From an uncultured Streptomyces sp. (GTDB taxonomy: Bacteria > Actinomycetota > Actinomycetes > Streptomycetales > Streptomycetaceae), in assembly GCF_947488945.1 (NCBI RefSeq), contig NZ_CANLBS010000016.1:62001-126000 (forward strand): a stretch of DNA of 64,000 nt. The letters run 5' to 3'. The position numbers were made by a program, and so were the translations under genes. Of this stretch, positions 41,038 through 50,265 are shown in pieces (the first letter of the stretch is position 1; every line of letters begins with the position of its first letter). Below the pieces are notes generated by a model. The model was not told the DNA's origin. It did no database searches and was given only the letters and a program-made list of their open reading frames with translations.

Positions 41038-42555
41038 TCACATCGTCGGGGACGGGGACGGGGACGGGGACGGGGTCGCACGGCTCGCGGGCGTCGGGGC
41101 CGCCGTGCGCCGGCCCGACAGGAGCGTGTCCGGGCGGGCGTTCTCCAGGGCCAGGTTCCATGCCTCGACGGTGAACTCACCGCGTCCGGTCCCCGTCGTA
41201 CGGGCTTCCAGGCGCCACGGCCCGTCGCCGACCGGATAGAACCGCAGGGTGAGGACCTGCCCGTCCAGGTAGACCTCGGCGATCGACCCGTCCACGACCA
41301 CCCGCAGCTCGACCGGGGTGCCGGGACGCGCGGCGGCCGGACAGGGAACGGTGTACGCGCCCGTGCGGGCCCGTGGGTCCCGCGACGCGTGGCCGCGGTC
41401 GACGACGAGGTGCCCGGCCGCCGGATCGAGGCTGATGTCGAGGAACTCGGAGCCGTCCGCGGAGGTGACCAGGCGCAGCCCGCTCGTGCCGGTGGTGTCG
41501 GGTACCAGGGTGGCGGTGAGGTCGAAGGCGCGGCCCACCTCGCCGAGTCCGGCGGGCTCGGACCGGGTGACGTGCCCGGTGCCGTGCAGCACCCGCTCGC
41601 CGCGCAGGGCCAGCAGCTCGCGGGCCGGGCACTGGGCCACCGTCCCGTCGGCGGTGAGGGTCACCTCGCGGGGGAGCGTGAGGACGCCGGCCCAGCCGTC
41701 TTCGTGCGCCCAGCTGTCGTCGCGGGCCTCCCACGCCCACCCCCACAGCAGCCACCGGTCTTCCCCCGGCGCCTTCAGCAGGGCCGGGGCGTACAGATCG
41801 GGTCCGTGGTCCAGGGGGGCGGGGGAGGCGTCCGGGGTGAAGCGGCCCCGCTGTTCGGAGCCGGTGTGGACGGTGGTGTGGCTGGGGCCGCTCAGCGGGG
41901 TCCAGTCGCTGACGACCAGAACGCTCCGGCCGCCGAAGGTCGCGTACTGGGGGCACTCCCAGCCGACCGGGCCCGAGCCCTTCGCGACGTCGCTGGTGTG
42001 GAAGGGGCCGAGGTAGGCCCAGGTCTCCAGGTCGTTCGACTCGTACAGCAGCGCCGCGGCGCGGCCGTCGTCGAGGGCCGCGCCGACGAGCAGCCGCCAG
42101 CGTCCGTCCTGCCGCCAGACGTAGGGGTCCCGGAACATGGTGGTGCCCGCGGGGGGTTCGGCGATCAGCAGCTCCGGACGCTTGGTCCAGGTGCGGCCGT
42201 CGTCGTGCGACCGTGCGGTGGTGACCGGCTGCCACCAGCGGTCCTTGCGGTGGGCGGAGTAGAAGGCCAGCAGGCTGCCGTCGACGGAGACGGCGTTGCC
42301 CGAGTAGCAGCCGTCGGCGTCGTAGCCGCCCGGGGTGGGGGTGAGCGCGACGGGGAAGGGCTCCCAGTGGATCAGGTCCGGGCTGCGGAAGTGCCCCCAG
42401 TGCACGTTCGAGTGCTGCGGTCCGTGCGGGTTGTACTGGAAGAACACGTGGTAGTGGCCGTCGTGGAAGACGAGCCCGTTGGGATCGTTGATCCAGTTGC
42501 GGGGCGGCCGCAGGTGGACGGCCGGGAGGTGGGGGTCGGCGGGCGACGTGGACAC
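41038..42555 (-). CDS. Intracellular GH32 beta-fructofuranosidase
   Basis: 505 residues, no signal peptide. Catalytic triad complete: Asp24 in WINDPNG (nucleophile), Asp143 in FRDP (transition-state stabiliser) and Glu200 in WECPQ (acid/base). A C-terminal beta-sandwich follows. It hydrolyses sucrose or short fructo-oligosaccharides in the cytoplasm, supplying fructose to the adjacent kinase. The GTG at 42555 has GAAAGG upstream. The last 20 residues are a Ser/Pro repeat encoded by five copies of GGGGAC, an unusual tail that may vary between strains. It is in the importer operon, 76 bases after a permease gene. Confidence 0.9.
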   Translation of the reverse strand: MSTSPADPHLPAVHLRPPRNWINDPNGLVFHDGHYHVFFQYNPHGPQHSNVHWGHFRSPDLIHWEPFPVALTPTPGGYDADGCYSGNAVSVDGSLLAFYSAHRKDRWWQPVTTARSHDDGRTWTKRPELLIAEPPAGTTMFRDPYVWRQDGRWRLLVGAALDDGRAAALLYESNDLETWAYLGPFHTSDVAKGSGPVGWECPQYATFGGRSVLVVSDWTPLSGPSHTTVHTGSEQRGRFTPDASPAPLDHGPDLYAPALLKAPGEDRWLLWGWAWEARDDSWAHEDGWAGVLTLPREVTLTADGTVAQCPARELLALRGERVLHGTGHVTRSEPAGLGEVGRAFDLTATLVPDTTGTSGLRLVTSADGSEFLDISLDPAAGHLVVDRGHASRDPRARTGAYTVPCPAAARPGTPVELRVVVDGSIAEVYLDGQVLTLRFYPVGDGPWRLEARTTGTGRGEFTVEAWNLALENARPDTLLSGRRTAAPTPASRATPSPSPSPSPTM

Positions 42556-42631
42556 GCGGGGCCTTTCTCAGGATGCGCGGAGCGCAGGGGCGTCACGGGG
42601 GCGACGGGCGGCGGCGGTGCCGCCGCGCGGG

Positions 42632-43504
42632 TCAGCCCTTGACGCCGCTGGAGGCGATGCTGTTGACGAAGGAGCGCTGGAACGCCACGAAGAGGGTCAG
42701 GATCGGCACGGTGATCATGGAGGAGTACGCCATGATCTGGCCCCAGCCGACGTTCAGCTGGAAGAAGTAGGAGATGCCGACCATCACCGGCCGCAGGTTC
42801 TCGCTCTGCACGACCATCAGCGGCCACAGGTAGGAGTTCCAGGCCGGCAGGAAGGTCAGGATCGCCACGGTGGCGACGGCCGGCCCGGACAGGGGCATGA
42901 CGATGCGGCGGTAGATGGTGAACCAGCCGGCGCCGTCCACGATGGCGGCCTCGTCCAGCTCCTTGGGGATGCTCCGGAAGTACTGGTGGAAGAAGAAGAC
43001 CGAGAAGGCGTTGGCGACGAACGGCAGGATCTGCACCTGGTAGGTGTCCATCCAGCCGGTGCTCCACTGCAGGTGGAAGCCGTGGACGCTCAGCAGCGGG
43101 AGTTGGTTGACCCACCACACCAGCGGCAGGGCGAAGGTCTCGAACGGCACGATGAGGGTGGCGATGACGGCGGTCAGGACGAGCTTGCGGCCCGGCCACC
43201 GCATCCGGGACAGCGCGAAGGCGGCCAGGCTGTTGACGAGGAGGCCGAGCACCACGGTGACCGAGGAGATCAGTACGGAGTTCAGCAGGAACCGTGCGGC
43301 CGGGACACGGTCGAACACCGCTGCGTAGTTGTCCAACGAGAGGGCGCCGACCGGCAGGAAGGCGCTCGGGGAGTCCAGGTCGCCGAAGATCTGGTCGTCC
43401 GGCTTGAACGACGAGACGAGCATGAAGACGAGCGGGAGCGCGAAGACCAGCGCCAGGACGATGCGGCCGGCGTGGCCGCCGAGGTGCTTGAGGAAGGAAG
43501 TCAT
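42632..43504 (-). CDS. Carbohydrate ABC transporter permease (MalG-like)
   Basis: 290 residues, six helices. The EAA-type cytoplasmic loop is ELDEAAIVDGAGWFTIYRRIVMPLSGPAV, and the C-terminus QRSFVNSIASSGVKG is typical of MalG-class (CUT1) permeases. It partners the MalF-like permease whose stop is 1 base upstream. No ATPase gene is present. Streptomycetes commonly supply one shared ATPase (MsiK) to such importers. Likely substrate: sucrose, levanbiose or other fructo-oligosaccharides released by the secreted GH32 enzymes. Confidence 0.92.
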   Translation of the reverse strand: MTSFLKHLGGHAGRIVLALVFALPLVFMLVSSFKPDDQIFGDLDSPSAFLPVGALSLDNYAAVFDRVPAARFLLNSVLISSVTVVLGLLVNSLAAFALSRMRWPGRKLVLTAVIATLIVPFETFALPLVWWVNQLPLLSVHGFHLQWSTGWMDTYQVQILPFVANAFSVFFFHQYFRSIPKELDEAAIVDGAGWFTIYRRIVMPLSGPAVATVAILTFLPAWNSYLWPLMVVQSENLRPVMVGISYFFQLNVGWGQIMAYSSMITVPILTLFVAFQRSFVNSIASSGVKG

Positions 43505-43505
43505 G

Positions 43506-44441
43506 TCAGTCCTTCTCCCGGGTCAGGAAGCGCTGGAGGAGGGAGACGCTCAGTACGAGCACGAAGAAGATCAGCGAGATGGCCGCCGCGTAGGCGGTCT
43601 GCTGCTGGTCGTAGCCGGTGTGCACCGCCTGGTGGACGACGGTGGTGGTGGAGTCGAGGGGGCCTCCCTGCGTCATCACCCGGATCTGGGTGAACAGGCT
43701 GAAGGCCGCGATGGTGATCGTGACGAGCACGAAGGTGCGGGTGGCGCGCAGGCCCGGCCAGGTGACGTGGCGGAAGCGGTCCCAGCGGGTCGCCCCGTCG
43801 AGGTCCGCGGCCTCGTACAGCTCGGCGGGGATGGTCTGGAGCCCGGCCAGCCAGATGATCATGTGGAAGCCGACGCCCTGCCACACCGACATCAGGATGA
43901 TGGCGGGCATCGCGGTGGCCGGGTCGCCCAGCCAGTCCGGCCCGTCGACACGGCCGAGGGTGAGCGTGGACAGGACGTGGTTGACGAGGCCGTCCTCCCG
44001 GTAGAGGAAGGTCCACAGGAGGGACACCACGACCATCGAGGTGACGACCGGCAGGAAGTAGACGGTCCTGAAGAAGTTGACGCCGCGTACCTTGGCGTTG
44101 ACCAGCAGGGCCAGCACCAGGGCGAGGCCGGCCTGGAGCGGCACGACCACGACGGCGAAGTAGGCCGTGTTGCGCAGGGACTTGTAGAAGGCCGGGTCCT
44201 GGAACAGCAGAGTGAAGTTCCTCAGACCCACGAAGCGGGCGGGAGTGGGCGAGACGAGCCTCGCGTCGGTGAACGCCAGGGTGAAGGCCAGAGCGACCGG
44301 TATGACGAGGAAGACGATCAGGAGCACGACGGCCGGGGTGGCCATGCCGAGGGCGACGAGGCTCTCACGGCGACGGGCGTTGGTCGTTCGGGTTCGCCGG
44401 ACCGGACGCAGCCGTTCCCGGGCTGCGATCATGGTGGGCAC
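43506..44441 (-). CDS. Carbohydrate ABC transporter permease (MalF-like)
   Basis: 311 residues, six helices after a basic N-terminus. FVGLRNFTLLFQDPAFYKSLRNT and the EAA loop ELYEAADLDGATRWDRFRHVTWPGL are CUT1 permease features. GTG at 44441 with GGAG 6 bases upstream. It lies between the binding-protein gene and the second permease gene. A long hairpin separates it from the binding-protein gene. Confidence 0.92.
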   Translation of the reverse strand: MPTMIAARERLRPVRRTRTTNARRRESLVALGMATPAVVLLIVFLVIPVALAFTLAFTDARLVSPTPARFVGLRNFTLLFQDPAFYKSLRNTAYFAVVVVPLQAGLALVLALLVNAKVRGVNFFRTVYFLPVVTSMVVVSLLWTFLYREDGLVNHVLSTLTLGRVDGPDWLGDPATAMPAIILMSVWQGVGFHMIIWLAGLQTIPAELYEAADLDGATRWDRFRHVTWPGLRATRTFVLVTITIAAFSLFTQIRVMTQGGPLDSTTTVVHQAVHTGYDQQQTAYAAAISLIFFVLVLSVSLLQRFLTREKD

Positions 44442-44459
44442 GGAGATCTCCAGGGGATC

Positions 44460-44498
44460 GGTCCGGTTCGGGCGGCGGCATCGCGTCCGAACCGGACC
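44460..44498 (-). other. Intercistronic hairpin after the sugar-binding protein gene
   Basis: Perfect 12-base-pair inverted repeat, arms 44460-44471 and 44487-44498 (GGTCCGGTTCGG and its complement) with a 15-base loop, between the binding-protein stop and the first permease start. Such hairpins commonly cap the 3' end of binding-protein messages and reduce downstream permease expression. Confidence 0.6.
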
Positions 44499-44505
44499 GG
44501 GCGGG

Positions 44506-45807
44506 TCAGTCGGAGTAGTAGTTGTTCGTCTTCAGGTTGCTGTCGATGTCCTTCGCGGCCTGCCCGAGCGCCTTCTTCGGGTCCGCGCCGGCCAGGATGT
44601 CCTTGGCGGCCTTCTCGAACTCGGTGGAGATGTAGGGGTAGGCCGGGGTGGCGGGGCGCACCTGCGCGTACTCACGCGCGAAGTCGACGAGCACGTCGAA
44701 CGTGCCGCCCGGCTCGTAGTCCGCTATCTCCCGCGCGGCGGCGTCGGTGGCCGGGATGGTGCTGGTGGCCTTGGCGTAGTCGACGAAGTACTTGTTCTGC
44801 CGGGAGAACTTCAGCCACTCCTGCGCGCCGGCCTTGTTGGAGCAGGTGGAGCTCATGGCCCACTGCCAGGAGGCGCCGCCGATCTTGGGCCCGTTGCCGA
44901 AGTCCACCGGAGGGATGATCGCCAGGTCGTCGCCGAACTTCTCGGCGTTCTTCGCCGCGTTCCAGCTGCCGTCCCACTGGATGGCGCTCTTGCCGGCCAG
45001 GAAGTCCTTGTTGGGGTCGGCTCCGGACTTCTTCGCGATGTACTTCTTGGCCACCAGCGACTGGAACCAGGTGGCCCATTCGACGGCCTTCTCGCCGTCG
45101 AGGGCGCCCGAGGCCTTCTTGTAGTCGCGGCGGTCGACCAGGTCCCCGCCGAAGCTCTGCAGCTGCGGGGAGTAGCCGTAGGACCACCATTCACCCGTGC
45201 CGCCGGTGCCCATCTCCAGCGGGTAGTCGAACTCGCCGCTCTTCTTCAGCTTGGCCAGCGCGCCGTCGAACTCGTCCTTCGTCCACGGCTTCTCCATGGT
45301 GGCGACACGGATTCCGTTCGCCTCCAGCACGGACTTGCGGGCGAAGAAGGCCAGCGAGACGTCGTAGAAGCCGAACGCGTACAGCTTGTCGCGGTACTTG
45401 CCCACGGTGCTGGGCAACTGGCCGAGGACGGGCACCTCGCTGCCGGAGACGTCGATCGGGTCCAGGTACCCTCCCCACGCCCAGTTCGCCACGTTCGGGC
45501 CGTCCACGTCCAGCAGGCAGGGCAGCTTGTGGGCGGAGGCGGCCGCCACGACCGAGTTGTTGTAGTCGCTCTGCGGGAACGCCTGCAGCTTGACCTCGTA
45601 CTTCTCCTGGGAGCCGTTGAAGTCCTTGATGATCTTCTTGACGACGTCGAGTTCCACCGAGTTGCCGGCGTTGTGCGTCCACAGCGTCAGCGTGTTGCCG
45701 CTGGCACCGGACGTGCTCCCGCCTCCTGAGGTGCACCCGGCGACCAGCGCGGTCGCCGCGGTGACGGCTACACTCGCAGCAGCGAGGCGTCGTGTTCTGA
45801 ACAGCAT
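44506..45807 (-). CDS. Sugar ABC transporter substrate-binding lipoprotein
   Basis: 433 residues. A lipoprotein signal ends TALVAGC, then a Ser/Gly linker and a type II binding fold (NTLTLWTHNAGNSVELDVVKKIIKDFN; WTKDEFDGALAKLKKSGEFDYPLEMG). This is the CUT1 (MalE-like) class, for oligosaccharides. ATG at 45807 with GGAGG 6 bases upstream. First gene of the import operon (binding protein, two permeases, GH32, fructokinase), 144 bases downstream of the LacI-type regulator on the same strand. Confidence 0.92.
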   Translation of the reverse strand: MLFRTRRLAAASVAVTAATALVAGCTSGGGSTSGASGNTLTLWTHNAGNSVELDVVKKIIKDFNGSQEKYEVKLQAFPQSDYNNSVVAAASAHKLPCLLDVDGPNVANWAWGGYLDPIDVSGSEVPVLGQLPSTVGKYRDKLYAFGFYDVSLAFFARKSVLEANGIRVATMEKPWTKDEFDGALAKLKKSGEFDYPLEMGTGGTGEWWSYGYSPQLQSFGGDLVDRRDYKKASGALDGEKAVEWATWFQSLVAKKYIAKKSGADPNKDFLAGKSAIQWDGSWNAAKNAEKFGDDLAIIPPVDFGNGPKIGGASWQWAMSSTCSNKAGAQEWLKFSRQNKYFVDYAKATSTIPATDAAAREIADYEPGGTFDVLVDFAREYAQVRPATPAYPYISTEFEKAAKDILAGADPKKALGQAAKDIDSNLKTNNYYSD

Positions 45808-45951
45808 GAGGTTCCTCCATCTCACTGAGACGGGTCTTGCAGGACCCGCCCTCGGCGACCGGTTGCGACGGTCGCTGTTCTTGGTGGCCGTCCCGCCGCC
45901 CGCCCGGAGTCATCGGCGCGGGCGGCGGGACGGCTGTCTTCGGTGTCGGCG

Positions 45952-46986
45952 TCAGCCCCGGGCGGGAGCGCCGAGGGACGCGCGGCTTCGCAGCGGCATG
46001 GGCACGCGGTGGACGACGGCTTCGAGCGGCCCCGGGCGGAGGATCAGCTCCACCGCGAGATGCCCGAGCTGGTAGTGCGGCAGCCGCAGCGTGCTGAGCG
46101 CCGGACGCAGGACGGACGCGATGTCCTGGTCGTCGAACGAGATGACCGACACGTCCCCGGGCACCGACAGGCCTGCCTCACCGAGCGCCTGGTAGGCGCC
46201 GAAGGACACCCGGTCGGCCAGGCACACCAGCGCGCGGGGCCGGTGTCCCGCCGCCAGCAGGGCGGACACCTCCCGGTAGCCGTCGACCGTGTCCCAGTCG
46301 CACTCGACGACACCCTCCAGACGCGCTCCGCCCTCCCGGAGGATCTCCTCCAGACCGCGCATGCGCTCGTTGCCGGCGATGATCCCCTCCGGGGTCGCCG
46401 GCACGGCCTGATGACCGCCGATCGCCCAGATCCCCCCGGTGTGCCCGGCCGCCAGCAGGGCGCGGGCCGCGTCCCGTCCGGCCTCCAGCTCGTCCGGGAC
46501 GACGGAAGGCGCGTCGAAGCCGGGAGCCAGGCAGTTCAGCAGAACCACCCGGCGCCCGAAGAGCTCCCGGGGCGGCGTCACGTACCGGGTGAACATGGAC
46601 GCGTAGATCACCGCGTCGACCTGACGGTCCAGCAACGCGTGGACCAGCGACGACTCCGCGGCGCGGTCGCCACCCGCTTCGGTGATGAAGAGCAGGTGGT
46701 CCCGCTCGCGGGCGGCCTCCATCGCGCCGCGGATCACGTCACCGGCGAACGGCGTCGTGGTGATCTGGTCCGACACCAGTCCGATCGTCTGGGTGGACTT
46801 CGTCCGCAGACTGCGCGCGGTGACGTTCGGACGGTAGCCCAGCTCCCTGGCCGCCTCCAGCACCCGTTCGCGGGAGGCGTCGGAGATGCGCATGTCGGTA
46901 CGGCCGGACAGGGCGAACGACGCGGTCGTCGGCGAGACGCCCGCCTTGCGGGCCACGTCCGCCATGGTCACGCGACGCTCGGACAT
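45952..46986 (-). CDS. LacI-family regulator of the fructan locus
   Basis: 344 residues. The N-terminal helix-turn-helix VTMADVARKAGVSPTTASFALSGRTD and hinge helix region (GYRPNVTARSLRTKSTQTIGLV) lead to a periplasmic-binding-like sensor domain ending in LRLPHYQLGHLAVELIL. It should repress the uptake operon and the divergent secreted GH32 genes until a fructo-oligosaccharide or sugar phosphate binds. Two matches to a LacI-type palindrome lie in the 260 bases between it and the first secreted GH32 gene. Confidence 0.92.
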   Translation of the reverse strand: MSERRVTMADVARKAGVSPTTASFALSGRTDMRISDASRERVLEAARELGYRPNVTARSLRTKSTQTIGLVSDQITTTPFAGDVIRGAMEAARERDHLLFITEAGGDRAAESSLVHALLDRQVDAVIYASMFTRYVTPPRELFGRRVVLLNCLAPGFDAPSVVPDELEAGRDAARALLAAGHTGGIWAIGGHQAVPATPEGIIAGNERMRGLEEILREGGARLEGVVECDWDTVDGYREVSALLAAGHRPRALVCLADRVSFGAYQALGEAGLSVPGDVSVISFDDQDIASVLRPALSTLRLPHYQLGHLAVELILRPGPLEAVVHRVPMPLRSRASLGAPARG

Positions 46987-47006
46987 CGGTGGATCACCCC
47001 GTTCGG

Positions 47007-47020
47007 CTAAATCGGATTAG
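47007..47020. promoter_or_regulatory. Candidate LacI operator 1
   Basis: CTAAATCGGATTAG, a near-palindrome with central CG, 21 bases before the lacI-type start codon. It matches the pattern CTAAAWCGWTTTAG, typical of LacI-family sites, at most positions. Autoregulation is likely. Confidence 0.6.
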
Positions 47021-47197
47021 CAAGGTGTGACGAGAGTGCGTCACCTGTCATGTGGTGTCAACACCCCGGACATCTCGCCTGCGTAACGGTGCCCGTATGT
47101 CGCTGTTCATGGTGATGTGCGGGGCGCGCAGTCGAAATCCGTATGCGTTAGCCCTTGCTTTAGCGGACGCGGCGCGCGAACCATGCCGACCCATCAC

Positions 47198-47211
47198 CTA
47201 AAACGATTTGG
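47198..47211. promoter_or_regulatory. Candidate LacI operator 2
   Basis: CTAAAACGATTTGG, the same CG-centred palindrome, 36 bases before the start codon of the first secreted GH32 gene. This is where a bound repressor would block transcription or early elongation. Nearby at 47147-47164 there are also two TTAGC repeats, which may belong to the promoter. Confidence 0.6.
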
Positions 47212-47246
47212 CAGACCGTCAGGCTGCCATCCACCCAGGAGCTCGC

Positions 47247-50174
47247 ATGAGGAGAAGAACAGCCCTCAGGGTCGTGTCCGCCGCCGTCGGGGGCGCCGCC
47301 GTCCCGTTCTCGTCCGCCCCCGCCGCCGCCCGGGGCCGGTCGATGCCGGGCGCCCCCGTCGCCCGCTGGGACTTCGACGAGCGGGCCGGCGCCGTCACCC
47401 GGGAAGCGGTCTCCGGGTCGGCGGACGGGGTCGACCACGTCTTCGCCGACGCCCGCTTCAAGCCCGACAGCGATCCGGTACGCCGTCGCGGCGTACAGGG
47501 CCGGGCGCTGTACTTCGACGGCTACTCCACCGTCGTCTCCGCCGAGGGCCCCGGCGCACTCGACCTCGCCGACGGCCTGACCATCGACACCTGGATCGCG
47601 CCCTACGCCTACGAGCACGGCATCGACGGCAAGCCCCAGGCCCTGGTCAACCAGCACGACCCCGACGCGAGGGCCGGTTTCCTGCTCGGCCTGCGCCGGT
47701 TCGGCCAGATCGTCTTCCAACTCGGTTTCGGCACCGCACTCATCGAGGTCAGGGGCGCTGCGGACCAGCCGGCCGCGAAGAACAGATGGACCCACGTCGC
47801 GGCCACCTACGACCCGGCCGCCCGGCAACTGCGCCTGTACCGCGACGGCCGCCCGATCGGGATCGCCACCACCCCGGAGCAGGACCCCGTGCCCGCCGCC
47901 GGCGAGCCGCTCCTGATCGGCAAGCACAACCGGCCCACCCTGCTCAACGGCGAGTTCCACGCCAACATGTACATGGGGCTGATGGACAGCCTCGTCGTCC
48001 GACCCGGCACCCTCGACGACGCGACGGCCCGGGACGAACACGCCGCGAGGGTCGCCGCCCTGCCGGGCCGCCGCGTCCCCCGACCGGACCTGACCCCCGA
48101 CCGGGCGCGCTACGACGGCGACCGGCACCGCCCCCAGTTCCACCTGCTGCCGCCCTGGCACTGGATGAACGAGCCGCACGCGCCCGTGTACTTCCGGGGC
48201 AAGTACCACCTCTTCTACCAGCACGATCCGCTCGGCCCCCTCTGGGGCCAGATCCACTGGGGGCACGCGGTCAGCACCGACATGGTGCACTGGCGCGACC
48301 TCCCCCTCGCCCTCGCCCCCGCCGCGGACTCCGTCGGTCCGGACGGCTGCTGGTCGGGCTCCGCCTGGGTCGACGGGGACCGGGGACCGGTCCTGTTCTT
48401 CACCGGCGGCGACGACCGGCTGCCCCACCGCCAGCGCACCGGGCTCGCCGTCTCCACCTACCAGGCCGACCGGGACACCGACCTGCCCACCTGGACGATG
48501 AGACCCGAACCGGTCACCGAAGCCCCGGCGGCGCTGCCCGCCGGCCCCGGAACCGCATGGGCGGAGAACTTCCGCGACCCGTTCGTGTGGGAGGAGGACG
48601 GCACCTGGTACCAACTGGTCGGCAGCGGGATCGTCGACTACGACGGCACACGGGTCACCCGCAAGTACGGCGGGACCGCCCTCCTCCACACCGCCCGACG
48701 CCCCGAAGGGCCCTGGACGTACCGAGGCCCGTTGTACCGGAACGACCTCGCCACGGTCCCCGAGCCCGGAGAAGTGTGGGAACTACCGGTCCTCCTGCCG
48801 CTTCCCGGCCCCCGGGGCAGGAGCACGGGGAAGCACATCCTGCTGATCTGCCCGTGGTGGGAAGGCTTCCACCCGGACGCCGTCAAGCACACGTACTACT
48901 GGATCGGCACCTTCGACAAGCGCGCCCACCGCTTCGTGCCCGACCACGAGCAGCCCCGCGAGTTCGACTTCGGCGAGCACTTCACCGGCCCGTCCGGCTT
49001 CGTCACCCCCGACGGCCGTTCCGTGGTCTTCAGCATCACCCAGGACCGCCGCACCGAACAGCAGCACGCCCAGTCCGGGTGGGCGCACAACGCCGGCATG
49101 CCCGTCAGCCTGTCGCTGCTCCCGGACGGAAGGCTCGGAGTCGAACCGATCGCCGAGGCGGCCACTCTGCGCGGCGAGAGACTCGTCCGCGTCCGGAACT
49201 CCTCGGTGGAGGAAGCCGACCGGCGGCTCACCGGCGTCTTCGGCGACCTGCTCGACATCAGCGCCGTCATCGAGCCGCGCGGCGCACGGACGGTCACACT
49301 CGCGGTCCGCGCCTGCGCCGACGACATCGAAGCCACCCTGCTGTCCTACGACACGGCCGAGCACCGCTTCCAGATCGACCGCAGCCGCTCCAGCCTCGAT
49401 CCGGACGTACGCAAGGGCGTCCACGGCGGGAGCGTGGAACTCGACGGCGGACGGCTGAAGCTGAGGGTCCTGCTCGACCGCTCGATGCTGGAGGCGTACG
49501 TCAACGGCGGCAGCAGCCTCACCAGCCGCGTCTACCCCACCCGCGAGGACGCCACCGGTCTGCGTCTGACCGCCGAGGGCGGATCCGCCCACGTGGTGTC
49601 CCTCGACGTCTGGCGCATGAACGGCGCCTGGGGCGGGGCGGTCGCCCCCGCCTCGTACGACCCGCCACGTCCCACGGACGTCGACGCGCTCCCCAACCAC
49701 GACTTCGCCACCGGCGACCTCACGGGCTGGACCGTCGTCTCCGGCACGACCTTCGGCGACGCCAACGTCACCACCCGCTCCGACTGGGGCTGGGGCGGGC
49801 CCTTCTACCAGGCCGAGACCGGCGAAGACCCGGGCGGCCACCACCTGTGGGGCTTCAACCCCGACGCAGGCGGAGACGACGCCGCCGGCGTGCTGCGCTC
49901 CGCCACCGTGGTGCTCGGCGGAGACGGCGTGGTCGACCTGCTCGTCTCCGGCGGCAACGACCCCGAAAACCTCTACGCGGCCGTCGTCCGCGCCGACGAC
50001 GGCACGGTCCTCGCCAAGGCCACCGGCCGCGGCGCCGAGCAGTACCGCCGGGTCGTCCTCGACCTCGCCGCCCACATCGGCGAACGGATCTACGTCGAGA
50101 TCGTCGACCGCGCCGCCGGCGGCTGGGGCCACATCAACGTCGACGACGTCAACGTCCCCGTCCAGCGCCCCTGA
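47247..50174 (+). CDS. Secreted multidomain GH32 fructanase, module order LamG-GH32-accessory
   Basis: 975 residues from the ATG at 47247 (AGGAG upstream). Tat-like signal (MRRRTALRVVSAAVGGAAV). Domains: LamG-like jelly roll about 35-265 (YFDGYSTVVSAEG, NRWTHVAATYD), GH32 five-blade propeller about 285-580, GH32 C-terminal sandwich about 590-790 (LLDRSMLEAYVNGG), and an accessory beta module about 815-975 (NHDFATGDLTGW, AAGGWGHINVDDV). The usual WMNDPNG is WMNEPHAP, so Glu309 replaces the nucleophile Asp. The stabiliser Asp444 (NFRDP) and acid/base Glu512 (WELP) are in place. It probably attacks levan, inulin or a related fructan outside the cell. Confidence 0.85.
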   Translation: MRRRTALRVVSAAVGGAAVPFSSAPAAARGRSMPGAPVARWDFDERAGAVTREAVSGSADGVDHVFADARFKPDSDPVRRRGVQGRALYFDGYSTVVSAEGPGALDLADGLTIDTWIAPYAYEHGIDGKPQALVNQHDPDARAGFLLGLRRFGQIVFQLGFGTALIEVRGAADQPAAKNRWTHVAATYDPAARQLRLYRDGRPIGIATTPEQDPVPAAGEPLLIGKHNRPTLLNGEFHANMYMGLMDSLVVRPGTLDDATARDEHAARVAALPGRRVPRPDLTPDRARYDGDRHRPQFHLLPPWHWMNEPHAPVYFRGKYHLFYQHDPLGPLWGQIHWGHAVSTDMVHWRDLPLALAPAADSVGPDGCWSGSAWVDGDRGPVLFFTGGDDRLPHRQRTGLAVSTYQADRDTDLPTWTMRPEPVTEAPAALPAGPGTAWAENFRDPFVWEEDGTWYQLVGSGIVDYDGTRVTRKYGGTALLHTARRPEGPWTYRGPLYRNDLATVPEPGEVWELPVLLPLPGPRGRSTGKHILLICPWWEGFHPDAVKHTYYWIGTFDKRAHRFVPDHEQPREFDFGEHFTGPSGFVTPDGRSVVFSITQDRRTEQQHAQSGWAHNAGMPVSLSLLPDGRLGVEPIAEAATLRGERLVRVRNSSVEEADRRLTGVFGDLLDISAVIEPRGARTVTLAVRACADDIEATLLSYDTAEHRFQIDRSRSSLDPDVRKGVHGGSVELDGGRLKLRVLLDRSMLEAYVNGGSSLTSRVYPTREDATGLRLTAEGGSAHVVSLDVWRMNGAWGGAVAPASYDPPRPTDVDALPNHDFATGDLTGWTVVSGTTFGDANVTTRSDWGWGGPFYQAETGEDPGGHHLWGFNPDAGGDDAAGVLRSATVVLGGDGVVDLLVSGGNDPENLYAAVVRADDGTVLAKATGRGAEQYRRVVLDLAAHIGERIYVEIVDRAAGGWGHINVDDVNVPVQRP

Positions 50175-50265
50175 GACCCCCACACGCGCTGCCCCTGAAC
50201 GCACCGGCGTCCAGGGGTGCCGCACCCGCTCCATCCGCCCGCCCCACCCCATGACGGAGGTCCGC

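Noticed and set aside
47117..50254. A 1045-codon frame on the plus strand overlapping the first secreted GH32 gene
   Set aside because: It is an Arg/Pro/Gly-rich shifted reading of a gene with clear LamG and GH32 domains in the other frame.
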